From contig RDXH01000009.1 in NCBI GenBank assembly GCA_004292745.1, positions 1 to 62,541 on the forward strand: DNA of 62,541 nt. The letters run 5' to 3'. The notes under the pieces were generated by a model. That model did not search any database and was not told the origin of the DNA. It saw only the letters and a program-made list of their open reading frames with translations. The translations under genes and the position numbers were made by a program. Shown here one piece after another: positions 38,901 through 46,620 of this stretch. The stretch is from Oscillatoriales cyanobacterium (GTDB lineage Bacteria; Cyanobacteriota; Cyanobacteriia; Cyanobacteriales; Microcoleaceae). Each line of letters begins with the position of its first letter. The first letter of the stretch is position 1.

Positions 38901-39242
38901 AATATTATCGCTAATGCGATCGATGCGTTTGATGCAGCCAGCGCCGGGCAAACATTTGCGGAAATTCAAGCTCATCCTCAGCTTATTACAATTTGCACTG
39001 AAGTTTCGGGCGATCGGCAAATGGCAGTAATTCGGATTAGAGATAACGGCCCGGGGATGTCTGAGGAAGTGCGATCGCATATTTTTGACCACTTGTTTAC
39101 CACGAAAGAGGTTGGTAAAGGCACTGGATTGGGACTTGCAATTGCCCGTCAAATTGTGGAAGAAAAACACGGTGGAAAATTGACTTGTATTTCTGCACCA
39201 TCGAAGGGAACGGAGTTTGTAATTGAGATTTTAATTGATTGA
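32937..39242 (+). CDS. hybrid Ser/Thr kinase - ATPase - GAF - PAS - histidine kinase
   Basis: 2101 residues. A Ser/Thr kinase domain comes first (about 1-290), with HKDIKSANIL at about 142 and DFS in place of DFG. Next is a STAND-type ATPase with GFSGIGKT (about 453-460) and VIFLDDLQWSD, then a long TPR-like helical region. GAF (about 1495-1660), PAS (about 1680-1800) and a HisKA domain with phospho-acceptor in AHEINNPIGF (about 1844) follow. The HATPase domain has NIIANAIDAFD, DNGPGM and GTGLGLAIARQ. The architecture matches the HstK type of filamentous cyanobacteria, but no response regulator is adjacent. Two repeat-derived inserts lie in the ATPase part (34035-34262 and 35054-35110). Confidence 0.93.
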   Translation: MDAIANLSGYQILEQLYAGLRTLVYRGIRELDGQPVVIKLLHNPFPKFSELVQFRNQYTIAKNLNLPSIVKPLSLEAYGNSYALIMEDFGGVSLSAYLKGDPQQPADTDRNQSHKILPLAEFLNLALQLTDILHYLSQKRVIHKDIKSANILINPDTKQVKIIDFSIASLLPKETQEISNPQILEGTLPYLSPEQTGRMNRGIDYRSDFYSLGVTCYELLTGQLPFISQDPMELVHCHLAKQPLPAHQINPQIPLALSEIVSKLMEKNAENRYQSALGLKHDLEICQAQLQETGEIKAFVLGECDICDRFIILEKLYGRKTEVAELLAAFDRVANPHSQAEYGSQAPPRNKYQEALPPLSVPILSQLNREAEPLEMRYQAERGNEGNEGIEPGNEGTEGSPLIKGLNREAEPLEMRYQAEPGNEGNEGKEGSPLIKGGWGGSNLSRSELMLVAGFSGIGKTVVVNEVHKPIVRQRGYFIKGKYDQFQRNIPFSAFVQAFRDLTEQLLSESDAKLQEWQTKILKAVGENGQVVVEVIPELEQIIGKQQPVSELLGSAAENRFNLVFQKFISVFATKEHPLVIFLDDLQWSDSASLKLMQLLMSEKDSQNLLVIGAYRDNEVSPVHPFMLAVAEMEKAQLTVNTITLEPLSQVDINDLIADTLICDRTLAQPLTELVYQKTQGNPFFATQFLKSLQEDGLIAFNHEGNHGGIAPTENQSCVGVVPPCLPLPSKGGWQCDIAQVKALTISDDVVEFMALQLQKLPIPTQDVLKLAACIGAQFDLNILAVVSEKSPEETAADLWKSLQEGFILPTSEIYKFYQGKEEREKTDILPTTVAQLPNYKFLHDRIQQAAYSLIPEERKQATHLKIGQLLLQKSSETQRQERIFDIVGHFNFARDLISDETARYELASLNLQAGKTAKAAAAFDAALIFVNTGISSLPADSWQAQYTLTLALHNLAAEAAYLCSKFEQVQQLVSAILQQANQLLDKVSAYEIQILAYLAQGQPQDAVYTAIDAIGLFGIRLPKNPTQPQVLLGLAKTKLILGNKKPEQLVNLPTMTDANKLAAMRILYSAASAAYLCAPKLMPLLVFERVNLSVRHGNTALSAFGYAWYGLILCGILVDIEAGYQFGQLALQLLERFNATDLRAKVLFMTYTFISHWRDRIADTMPALLTAYQSGLETGDVEYAAWAALVYSYNRYWTGENLRSAEAGMRSLIAAIAPLNPKNGSLYIQIYHQATLNLLGDSSDPSCLSGESYRVAEDIPAQVVANDRTGLFFSYVCQQHLHYLFGNYPASVEKSKAAKPYFDNCVSSLPTVLHFFYDSLAQLAIYATATSKEQKQILKSIEANQKQLKKWGHYAPMNYQHKFLLVEAERYRVLGQKLEAIELYDRAILLAKENQFLNEEALANELAAKFYLDWDKQKVAQSYMQGAYYCYAKWGAKAKIDDLETRYPQLLSAILQTQQNHFSISDTRLETLDRSSILDRTIHTTRSSSSSISESLDFATILKASQALSSEIQLEKLVSNLMQVVMENAGAKKAGLLLLQDGILMLEALADADQNISILSVPVSSVQKIPVTLINYVKRSLKTVVIDDATAQNNFSADPYLMQEKPHSVLCTSILNQGKLIGLLYLENGLTIGAFTRDRTELIQLLCTQAAISIENARLYGREQDKSQDLQVSLDQLEQSELRFRNLFENSPDAIFLGNKAGFIDCNQATVALFGYTHKDQLLKLHPSNVSPEFQPDGEYSLDKANRMIANGLETGSYQFEWMHQRANGEEFWTEVLLTMILYDGAEALYGVVRDISDRKQAEVTLHQKSQELEQTLQDLKQAQLQMVQNEKMATLGNLVAGVAHEINNPIGFIAGSVNNIEEYIQDLLAHLECYQKCYPEPVAEVSDNAEDIDLEFLIEDLPKLIPAMKIASQRIREISNSLRTFSRADTAEKVACDIHQGINSTLLILKYRLKASEKRPAVEVISEYGKLPLVKCFLGQLNQVFMNIIANAIDAFDAASAGQTFAEIQAHPQLITICTEVSGDRQMAVIRIRDNGPGMSEEVRSHIFDHLFTTKEVGKGTGLGLAIARQIVEEKHGGKLTCISAPSKGTEFVIEILID
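34035..34262. repeat. two direct 117-bp repeats within the hybrid kinase
   Basis: Copy 1 is 34035-34151 and copy 2 starts at 34152. The unit encodes 39 residues beginning LNREAEPLEMRYQAE and ending SPLIKG. Both copies end in a C-run/G-run palindrome like the one at 8035-8117. They lie between the kinase domain and the P-loop, where family members have only a linker. Confidence 0.9.
35054..35110. repeat. inverted-repeat element within the hybrid kinase
   Basis: Arms CCACGGGGGGATTGCCCCTAC and GTAGGGGTAGTGCCCCCGTG are an imperfect 20-base inverted repeat. The region encodes about 35 residues (NHGGIAPTENQ, GVVPPCLPLPSKGG) that interrupt the ATPase region in frame. Confidence 0.8.
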
Positions 39243-39319
39243 GGTGCACGCGATATTAGAGCGTGTTTCCTCGACAATATACCACCGTAAAAATGGTTGG
39301 TAACTACAAACCATCTTTA

Positions 39320-39502
39320 TTATCTATAATTGACCGGAATTGATATAAAACATTGTTTTAGCTGTTGGGCGAGGACTTGAACGTAGGGTGTTCTGAGCAT
39401 AGTTAAGTGATTTCCGGGGACTCTAATCACTTCTACTGTGTCGGTAGTAAGTTCGTTCCAGCCGAACAATAGCACTATCGAGGTGCCTAACTCCTGATAA
39501 AG
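39320..39502 (-). pseudogene. thioesterase C-terminal fragment, NRPS/PKS type
   Basis: An open stretch of 60 codons ending in TAA at 39320-39322. It reads GTSIVLLFGWNEL, VEVIRVPGNHLTML and PYVQVLAQQLKQCF. VPGNHLTML matches the active-site histidine motif (PGdHftml) at the end of type I thioesterase domains of nonribosomal peptide and polyketide synthases. A stop codon lies just upstream and no ACP, condensation or ketosynthase sequence remains. So it is the relic of the last domain of a lost synthase gene, lying beside a phosphopantetheinyl transferase. Confidence 0.65.
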
Positions 39503-39556
39503 TTATCTAAGCATAACAAGTTATGGTAAAAATTGCCCGACAGGAGGTAAAGATTG

Positions 39557-40330
39557 ATGGGAGATGCCGATCGCATCTGGGAAAGCGCAGCCACAGACTT
39601 AACAATATCGAGGACAGACATTCATATCTGGCGCGTTAATCTCGATCGACCCGCATCGCAGATGCAAAACTTAGCACAAACCCTCTGTGATAGCGAGTTA
39701 CAGAGGGCAGAACGCTTTAGGTTCGATCGAGACAAAAACCATTTTATCGTTGGCAGAGCCGCGCTCAGAGCCATCCTGAGCCGCTATTTGAAGGTCGCTC
39801 CCAACCTAGTGGAGTTCAGTTACGGCCCCTGCGGCAAGCCAGAAATAGCCGCCAATTTGGACAGCACACTTAGTTTTAACTTGTCTCACTCTCAAGGCTT
39901 AGCTTTATATGCCCTGACTCGCAGCCGCCTCATCGGAGTAGATATCGAAAAAATTCGTCCCGTTCCCAACATGGAATCAATTGCTGAGCGGTTTTTTTCC
40001 CCCCAAGAAAACACCGCATTTAAGACAGTTTCAGCCGAGGAAAAATTAGCCGCATTTTTTAATTGCTGGACTCGCAAAGAAGCTTACATAAAGGCGATCG
40101 GAGACGGATTGAGCTTTCCCCTCCATCGGTTTAGCGTTTCCCTAACTCCAGGGGAACCCGCACGGCTGTTGGACGTAGAGGTCGATGCCCTAGGGGATAG
40201 CTTCGCCGCGCGTACAGCACCGAATTTATGGTATTTAAAAGCGCTGATTCCTGCACCAAATTATCTCGCAGCAATTGCTGTAGAAAGACGGGGTGCAGAG
40301 TTGAATTGCCAGCATTTGTTACTGGATTGA
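39557..40330 (+). CDS. 4'-phosphopantetheinyl transferase, Sfp/HetI type
   Basis: Transfers phosphopantetheine from CoA to carrier proteins of fatty acid, polyketide and peptide synthases. Family motifs are ERFRFDRDKNHFIVGRAALR, FNLSHSQGLALYA, GVDIEKIRP (magnesium-binding acid) and CWTRKEAYIKAIGDGL. ATG 39557 is preferred to TTG 39554; AGGAGGT lies 8 bases upstream of the ATG. The stretch VDALGDSFAARTAPN is encoded by GATGCCCTAGGGGATAGC, which resembles a dispersed cyanobacterial repeat and may be a small in-frame insertion. Confidence 0.92.
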   Translation: MGDADRIWESAATDLTISRTDIHIWRVNLDRPASQMQNLAQTLCDSELQRAERFRFDRDKNHFIVGRAALRAILSRYLKVAPNLVEFSYGPCGKPEIAANLDSTLSFNLSHSQGLALYALTRSRLIGVDIEKIRPVPNMESIAERFFSPQENTAFKTVSAEEKLAAFFNCWTRKEAYIKAIGDGLSFPLHRFSVSLTPGEPARLLDVEVDALGDSFAARTAPNLWYLKALIPAPNYLAAIAVERRGAELNCQHLLLD

Positions 40331-40379
40331 ATTCGATTCAACAACAATCTCATCATGAGCCATAACTAAGGATCAATAA

Positions 40380-41996
40380 CTATTGCAGCGGCAAAAATAC
40401 CGTCATCACCTCACCCTTTTGGGGCCGCTGACGAATCACCAACTTGCCGCCAGCCGCCCGAAATAAATTCTTAGTGACGCTCAAATTTAAACTCAAACTT
40501 CCTGTTTCTGGCTGCACCATCAACAAAGGTCCGATCGACCGCAAAGGACTATTAGCCTTAGTGGCAAAAGTCGAGGTATCATTACCTTCAGATAAATGTT
40601 CTGATTCCAACTGCAACTTTAACTGATTTCCCGCCAATGTTACCCCCACTTGAATGTGACTCCCCGATGGCAAAGTGCGAGTAAAATTTTCAATCAAACC
40701 AGTTAAAACCTGATCTAACATAGTCGGATCGCTAACTACTGTCGGCAATTTTTTCGGGACAATTACTTCCAAGGTATGATTCCGCTGACTTGCTTGTTTT
40801 TGCCAGCGCGGAATGCTATCCAGCAGCACTTCACCGAGGGACATGGCTGTTAGTTGTACACCGGAATTTTTCGCTTGAGACATTTCCATTTCTACAGCCC
40901 GGAAAATTAAGCCGAAGCGATCGATCTGAGCGGTACACTCGGCATCAATCATTTCCAAACGCTTGACTACCACGGCATCTAGTTTGGGACGTTTCAGCAA
41001 CAATCTAGTGAGAGTGCGAATCGTCGCCAAGGGAGTGCGGACTTCGTGGGCGATCGCCTGTAGCAATTCCACCTCTTTAGTAGCGTGAGGAATCGGAGGT
41101 TTACAGTTGAGATTCTTCCCCTGTAATTTTTCATGCCTGTATCTCAAACTATCATCAATTCTTTCCTCTTTAAATCTGCCTGTTTCTTCTTTGCCAATCG
41201 GCAAATTATGCAACAACAAGCGACTGAACTGCATGACTGTTTGATAATTTGGCTCCACAGGATAAAACTGCTTAAAAATTGCATCTAATTTAGTAGAATG
41301 AGCAGTAAATTGACTCACATCTAAATTGATGGCGCTGTCAAAATTTCCTAGCAAACCTTCACTTTCAGTCACCCGGCGCCGCAAAACTTCCCAAGCTTTC
41401 GCGACTACTTGGGGATCGAAAGAAAATAGAAAAGCTGGAATGCCCAGAGCATTTTCGCCTAAAACCATCACCAGGCTAAAACTAGCTGTGAGAACCAAAC
41501 AAAACTGCTCGTTAGCTAAAGGATCGCCCATCGCCAAAGCCAGTGCAGGCGCAGCAGCAGGGCCTGAGATTTGCACCTCCGCCGCCGGCAGTAAAGCTAA
41601 AGTTTGTCGGGTCCGAAAAGACCACAAAGCTGCATCGTTGTCGGGAATACTGGTAAAAATCCAATTGGCCAAGCCGGAAGCCACGGCTGGGTTAGTTAAA
41701 ACGGAAGATGGACCCGATAGCACTAATCCATGGCAGGAATTGGGAACAGTTGAGGGACAATTTGTTCCGAAGGAATCAGTTTTTTGTCCCTGTTGTTGTC
41801 GATCGAGCATTTGATTTAAAGTGGCGATCGCACCGTACCATTCCTGTTCCGCTTTCAGCCTGGAAGCCCCGCGACTACCTAGACAGCGATGGCGGTTGTT
41901 TTCTCCCGCCAACTTCCCATCACAGAAACTGAGCTCATGTTCTGGGCCAGAGGTGGCTAAAATTTCGCTTATTGTCGGTAAAAAGTAAGTATTCAC
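40380..41996 (-). CDS. sensor histidine kinase with degenerate ATPase domain
   Basis: A 538-residue soluble protein. The N-terminal 300 residues are an unrecognised sensor region. The HisKA H-box is clear: LLQAIAHEVRTPLATIRTL (histidine near residue 317). The catalytic part has an N-box-like LTGLIENFTR, but the DxGxG G1 box and the GTGLGL G2 box are not found; only an ETGSLSLNLSVTKNL stretch takes the G2 place. It may still bind ATP weakly, or it may act as a phospho-acceptor for another kinase. GTG start at 41996, divergent from tldD. No response regulator is adjacent. Confidence 0.8.
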   Translation of the reverse strand: MNTYFLPTISEILATSGPEHELSFCDGKLAGENNRHRCLGSRGASRLKAEQEWYGAIATLNQMLDRQQQGQKTDSFGTNCPSTVPNSCHGLVLSGPSSVLTNPAVASGLANWIFTSIPDNDAALWSFRTRQTLALLPAAEVQISGPAAAPALALAMGDPLANEQFCLVLTASFSLVMVLGENALGIPAFLFSFDPQVVAKAWEVLRRRVTESEGLLGNFDSAINLDVSQFTAHSTKLDAIFKQFYPVEPNYQTVMQFSRLLLHNLPIGKEETGRFKEERIDDSLRYRHEKLQGKNLNCKPPIPHATKEVELLQAIAHEVRTPLATIRTLTRLLLKRPKLDAVVVKRLEMIDAECTAQIDRFGLIFRAVEMEMSQAKNSGVQLTAMSLGEVLLDSIPRWQKQASQRNHTLEVIVPKKLPTVVSDPTMLDQVLTGLIENFTRTLPSGSHIQVGVTLAGNQLKLQLESEHLSEGNDTSTFATKANSPLRSIGPLLMVQPETGSLSLNLSVTKNLFRAAGGKLVIRQRPQKGEVMTVFLPLQ

Positions 41997-42274
41997 AGTT
42001 ATAAATCCACCTTCGGAGGCATGAAGGATGAAGTATTTATTTAATTTGAAAGTTCAGGAGTTAGGATTGAGGCACCACAAGGATTAACAAATTGCGTTAA
42101 ATTTTTGCCTTTCCCTCCTGACTCACAGCATATCTACCTTTGTCAATTCCCGATATTGGCACAACCGTACCAAGTAAGCCGCAATCTCCGCGCTAGGGCT
42201 GATATTTTGGCTCAACTAGACCGATCGCCCTGGCAAAAGTGCAAAATAGATGCAGTTAATCACCTGCTTTCCTC

Positions 42275-43681
42275 ATGCCCACCTCGATTGCTGACTCAAA
42301 AAATCTGCTGTCCGACTTAATGGCACGCTACCGCAACCAGGTAGATTATCTAGCAATTCGCCTAGAAGAAGCCGAAGGTACCGACATCCTGCTGCGGGGT
42401 GAAAAAATTGAAACCCTGAGTGAAGGAATTTCCATTGGCGGCCAAGTTCGAGCTTGTCACAAAGGCGGCTGGGGCTTTGCTAGTTTTAACCGACTTTCCA
42501 CCCTCGCCGACAGAATTGAAGAAGCCATCGCCTCCGCCAAACTAATCGGCGAGTCAGAAACAATTCTGGCACCTGTCACCCCAGTACAGGATATTTGCTT
42601 CCTACCGCTGACTGGAACAGACCCCCGTCTGGTTCCCCTGATCGAAAAAAAGCAATTGTGCGATCGCTACGCGGCAATTCTGCGCAGCATTGACCCGCGC
42701 ATCGCCACCATCTCCGTCCGCTACGGCGACAGCACCCAGCGCATCATCCTCGCCACCTCCGAAGGCACAATGCTCGAACAAGGTTGGGCAGATATGGAAA
42801 TGCGTTTTGCCGCCACAGCCCGCAGCGGGGAAACCGTACAAACCGGCCGCGAAACCACCGGTTCCCGCAAAGCTTACGAAGACTTAACCGATCTCGATGT
42901 TCAAGTTCGCAGCGCCGCCCAGAGAGCTGTAGATTCCCTAGCCTTACCCCCCGTCTGTGGCAACACCTACACGGTGGTTATTGACCCAATTCTGACCGGA
43001 TTATTCGTCCACGAAGCCTTCGGCCACCTCTCGGAAGCTGACATGGCCTACGAAAATCCCGACATCATGGAAGTAATGACCCTCGGCCGCCAATTCGGCC
43101 CAAAAGAGTTGCAAATTTTTGACGGCGCAGCACCAGGGGGACACCGGGGTAGTTATTTCTACGACGATGAAGGCACTCCGGCTACTACTACTCAGTTAAT
43201 TAAGGATGGTGCTTTAGTGGGAAGGCTGCACTCCCGCGAAACTGCTGGCAAATTGGGGGAAGTACCGACTGGGAACGCTCGCTGTTTGGATTATCATTAT
43301 CCCCCGATCGTCCGCATGACTAATACTTGGATCGAACGGGGTACGACACCGGTGGCTGATTTATTTTCTGGCATCACAGAAGGTGTGTATGCACGGAATT
43401 GGCAAGGTGGCATGACTAACGGTGAAATGTTTACCTTTGGTGCTGGGGAAGCTTGGATGATTCGCCATGGCAAATTGGCCGAACCAGTACGGGATGTCAC
43501 TCTTTCTGGTAATGTTTTCAGCACTTTAGCTGATATTGAGGCGATCGGCGACGATTTTTATTGGGATGAATCCGGCGGTTGTGGAAAGGGTGGACAAAGC
43601 GGTTTACCCGTGGGCTGCGGCGGCCCTAGTTTGCGGATTCGCAATGTTGTTGTCGGTGGCGAAGCTGCTGAGGAGGACTAA
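42275..43681 (+). CDS. tldD: TldD family metalloprotease
   Basis: A 468-residue TldD. The zinc motif is HEAFGH with the downstream acid in LSEADMAYE (about residues 246-258). Family segments FDGAAPGGHRGSYFYDDEG, RLHSRETAGKLGEVPTGNAR and GGMTNGEMFTFG are complete. TldD works with TldE (PmbA) to degrade unfolded peptides and process some ribosomal peptides; no pmbA lies in this window. ATG 42275. Confidence 0.95.
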   Translation: MPTSIADSKNLLSDLMARYRNQVDYLAIRLEEAEGTDILLRGEKIETLSEGISIGGQVRACHKGGWGFASFNRLSTLADRIEEAIASAKLIGESETILAPVTPVQDICFLPLTGTDPRLVPLIEKKQLCDRYAAILRSIDPRIATISVRYGDSTQRIILATSEGTMLEQGWADMEMRFAATARSGETVQTGRETTGSRKAYEDLTDLDVQVRSAAQRAVDSLALPPVCGNTYTVVIDPILTGLFVHEAFGHLSEADMAYENPDIMEVMTLGRQFGPKELQIFDGAAPGGHRGSYFYDDEGTPATTTQLIKDGALVGRLHSRETAGKLGEVPTGNARCLDYHYPPIVRMTNTWIERGTTPVADLFSGITEGVYARNWQGGMTNGEMFTFGAGEAWMIRHGKLAEPVRDVTLSGNVFSTLADIEAIGDDFYWDESGGCGKGGQSGLPVGCGGPSLRIRNVVVGGEAAEED

Positions 43682-43710
43682 TTTCCATTGTCTTGCTTTC
43701 CCATAGCAAA

Positions 43711-43738
43711 AGGCGAGCTGATGTCCCATCAGCACGCC
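43711..43738 (-). terminator. hairpin between convergent tldD and PEP-CTERM genes
   Basis: AGGCGaGCTGAT and ATCAGCaCGCCT pair with a short loop. On the minus strand TTTTGC follows, so it most likely serves the PEP-CTERM gene, which ends 53 bases upstream in that direction. Confidence 0.5.
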
Positions 43739-43790
43739 TGCAAAGCTTATTAAATTTTTCCGAATTTATTTATCATTTAACTGGTAAATA

Positions 43791-44495
43791 CTAGGAAACA
43801 GTTTTGCTGGCGCGACGGCGACGGGCGGCAATCAAGCCACCGAAACCGAGAGCTAAACCAGTCATTGTCATTGGTTCGGGCACTGCTTCGGCACTCACGG
43901 TGAAGTCTTGGAAGTCTGTGTCGTTGCCGCCACCGCGATCGTCGAAGGAGATTAGTGTGCCTCCGTTAAACAGAGAACCTATTCCTTCTGTGTAGGAGCC
44001 AGCGGCTTGGAATGCAGAGGTTGTTTCTTTGCCGAGTGCGTTCCACAGGGAGGATGACGCACCAAATACGGCTTGCTGGCTGCCTGTATAGGCGACGTTC
44101 AGGTTCAGACCCGATGTGGAGTAGACCATGCCGTTATCGCTGGAGAGTCCCAAGGTGTAAACTTTATTGGCCAGGAAGGTGAAGACTGAGGAGCCGGAAC
44201 CCAGGACTGTATTACCGAGTGTTCCTTTCCATTCGTTAACGCTGCCGTCGTCTGAGGATTTCGTTTCCGAAAACAAGTCGGCAACTTTAGAGAGTGCGAA
44301 GCCGTTCACTTCGTAAATGCCCAAAGAGGAAGTGAAAGCCCCGTGAGATTCTTTGAAATTAAATTGGACATCTTGATTTTGTCCGAAGGTGATGCCATTG
44401 GTGCCAAAGGAGAAGGCTTGGGCGGGAGCGGATGCACCCAATAAAGCGGTCGCAGCAGCGGTGGCAGTTAAAGCTGACAGGAGTTTGGTGTTCAT
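43791..44495 (-). CDS. PEP-CTERM sorting domain protein
   Basis: A 234-residue secreted protein. It has a Sec signal peptide (MNTKLLSALTATAAATALLG, likely cleaved after AQA at about residue 27) and the C-terminal PEP-CTERM signal: VPEP, a hydrophobic stretch (TGLALGFGGLI) and RRRR. The signal directs processing by an exosortase, and such proteins reach the surface or exopolysaccharide. The central beta-rich domain (with FGQNQDVQFNF and DDRGGGNDTDFQDFTV) is not assigned. No exosortase gene is in the window. Confidence 0.9.
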   Translation of the reverse strand: MNTKLLSALTATAAATALLGASAPAQAFSFGTNGITFGQNQDVQFNFKESHGAFTSSLGIYEVNGFALSKVADLFSETKSSDDGSVNEWKGTLGNTVLGSGSSVFTFLANKVYTLGLSSDNGMVYSTSGLNLNVAYTGSQQAVFGASSSLWNALGKETTSAFQAAGSYTEGIGSLFNGGTLISFDDRGGGNDTDFQDFTVSAEAVPEPMTMTGLALGFGGLIAARRRRASKTVS

Positions 44496-45405
44496 AACTT
44501 TTTGCTCTTTTGTTTAGTGACGATGTTCGTAATAATTTAATTATGAGATAGTTTTTGGATTTTGTTGCTACTTCCGATCGCTTTTGACAGATTCTTCATC
44601 AAGACTTTACCTAGTCTTTACAAATTCTACTAACTCTGGTTAGCGATCGCCCAATGCTCAACTCATTTTTGCTGGGTTTTTCGCGAACTTGTTTGTTGAT
44701 TCCAGGTGCAAGTCTTTACCCACCTGATACTTACGAGTAAACACCGTGTTTTTGGCCCAATTTAAAGTCCATCGGAGTCTGTTATCAACGATCGGTCAGG
44801 AATATTGGTCGTTTGGGACTTGCGTAGAGCATTTAAAATAATTTAGTTACCCGTTAAATTACCTATTAGTAGTAGTGGTTGTTTGGTATTGTCTACCATT
44901 GGACTGATAGCAAAAGGTAGGAGGTATGGGTCAGAAGCGATCTTACCTCATATTTGAGCAATCGATCGTCAAGGAGCGCCACGCATCCATATTCCTATGT
45001 TTGCTTCTGGTTTGAGAAAAAAAATTGCCCAGCCCACGGATTGAGGCTCTACAGTAAATGACGGCAAGGCTGAGTATCGCTTGTAGGCGCGCCTAGCAGG
45101 CGATCGAACATTTGGCCTTTTGGCCAATGCTTTTTAGCTTGTAGGCGCGCCCAGCACGCGATCGAACATTTGGCCTTTTGGCCAATGCTTTTTAGCTCAT
45201 TGGGGGGCAAAATGAAAAGCACCTAGTTTACACCAGATGACTGAGCACATAATCTTTAACAAAAAGATATTGTTAAATTATGGATTTATGAGATTTTTAT
45301 GTAATGTTACACAGCTTTGCGTGAAAGCCGCGTGCGTTCAGGTCCCTAGAGTGTCAAAATATGGTGTTGTCGATCGCATACAAAACTTTTGATGGGTAAA
45401 AAATT
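44496..45405. other. 910-base region without a supported gene
   Basis: Contains the promoter of the PEP-CTERM gene (44496-44600), an AT-rich stretch, and a 58-bp tandem duplication (45080-45195). The end, near 45330-45356, has CGCGTGCGTTCAGGTCCC followed by AGAGTGTCAA, which weakly recalls the IS200/IS605-end-like sequences at 19277 and 52721. No conserved ORF on either strand. Confidence 0.6.
45080..45195. repeat. 58-bp direct tandem duplication
   Basis: Copies 45080-45137 and 45138-45195 differ at only two positions. Each holds TTGTAGGCGCGCC, a GCGATCGAAC block and the palindrome TTGGCCTTTTGGCCAA followed by TGCTTTTT. The palindrome plus T run could work as a terminator on the plus strand. 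Confidence 0.92.
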
Positions 45406-45648
45406 ATGCTCGTAACTTGCTTGATTCCCTTAACTCTGTTTTTAGTGGCTGCGGTGATTACTACAGGGACTGACAGAAGAACCCTCGACGGCATTCCCGC
45501 TCCTATAGCGGCCATCATTGGCATGGGTTGTTTAATCTGGTTTATGGCGGTGTGTCCTTGGCAGATCGAACTCGGTCTGGTGCTAGTCGTGCTAGTTTGG
45601 GGCAAAGCTTACGTGCAAAATATGTTGAATTTTCAGAGCCGGCAGTGA
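45406..45648 (+). CDS. small membrane protein, hypothetical
   Basis: 80 residues with two or three hydrophobic helices (LIPLTLFLVAAVITTG, IAAIIGMGCLIWFMAVCPW, LGLVLVVLVWG). No family is recognised. ATG 45406 lacks a strong ribosome binding site. The clear alternation of hydrophobic segments and short polar loops supports a real membrane protein, but confirmation needs homologues. Confidence 0.5.
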   Translation: MLVTCLIPLTLFLVAAVITTGTDRRTLDGIPAPIAAIIGMGCLIWFMAVCPWQIELGLVLVVLVWGKAYVQNMLNFQSRQ

Positions 45649-45765
45649 AACAAAGTGGCTATCCACTAATCACTGAACCAAGCTGGACAACCAGCGATCG
45701 CCGTGAACAGATAGCCAGCTTCAGTTACAAGTAGGTTAACTCTACATTGTCCCCTGGGCGAGCTG

Positions 45766-46587
45766 TTAAATTGGCAAGCGATTGATATCTTTATTAGAAC
45801 CAATTACCACCATCGCCTCACCCTGTTTCAAACGCTCATTGGGCTGTGGATTAATTTCAAACTTGTCATTTCGCCCCACTGCAAGCAAATTCAAACCGTA
45901 TTTGCGACGGAGTTCCAACTCCGCGATGGTTTTGCCATCAAATTTTTCAGGAACGAGCAACTCAACTATACTGTGATCGGGATCGAGGTCAAAGCGCTCT
46001 AAAATACTGGGTTTGGTAAGAGTGCGTGCCAAAGAGTAGCCCATTTCTCGTTCGGGAAAAACCACATGATCGGCCCCAACTTTTTTGAGAATTTTTAAGT
46101 GAGTTTCCGAAGAAGCTTTAGCTATGACATGAGTTACCCCGCCTTCCTTAAGATTTAGGGTGGTGGTAATACTTGCTGCTAAGTAATTGCCGATCGCCAC
46201 AATCACTGTATCAAATTCAAATAAGCCTGCTTCCTTAAGAGCGCTAGGCTCGGTAGAATCTAACTGTACAATATGAGCAGCAATGCGATCGCTCAAAGCT
46301 TGAGTGACTTTTTTTTCATCGCTATCAACCCCCAAGACTTCATAGCCTAAACTGTGCAAAGTCGAACACACAGCATTCCCAAAGCGTCCCAAACCAATAA
46401 CTGCAAACTGCTTGTTTTCAGCGCGCAAACTGCGAAAAAAGTTTAAAGATGACAGGTTCACGTTCATATTCAGAGTTAAGTCTCCTTCTTTTAACAAATT
46501 AACAGAGGCTGTGGGCACGGTAACAGAGCCAAGCCTAAATGTTGAATTTTTGGTCTGTGTTGAAACTTGATTTGAGCTGTTGCCCAT
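45766..46587 (-). CDS. ktrA: potassium uptake regulatory protein KtrA
   Basis: Cytoplasmic RCK ring subunit that gates the KtrB channel. FAVIGLGRFGNAVC (about residues 61-74) is the nucleotide-binding GxGxxG, followed by VLGVDSDEKKV and the TrkA-C domain (SIVELLVPEKFDGKTI). The family similarity begins at about LSSLNFFRSLRAENKQFAV, so the ATG at 46467 (233 residues) may be the true start; the longer frame from 46587 places it 33 bases after ktrB. The two genes are an operon. Confidence 0.93.
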   Translation of the reverse strand: MGNSSNQVSTQTKNSTFRLGSVTVPTASVNLLKEGDLTLNMNVNLSSLNFFRSLRAENKQFAVIGLGRFGNAVCSTLHSLGYEVLGVDSDEKKVTQALSDRIAAHIVQLDSTEPSALKEAGLFEFDTVIVAIGNYLAASITTTLNLKEGGVTHVIAKASSETHLKILKKVGADHVVFPEREMGYSLARTLTKPSILERFDLDPDHSIVELLVPEKFDGKTIAELELRRKYGLNLLAVGRNDKFEINPQPNERLKQGEAMVVIGSNKDINRLPI

Positions 46588-46620
46588 TGTTTAGACGATC
46601 GGCAACAAGCCAATATTTTA

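Noticed and set aside
41326-41814. 162-codon plus-strand ORF opposite the histidine kinase gene
   Set aside because: Antisense shadow; no ribosome binding site and no family match.
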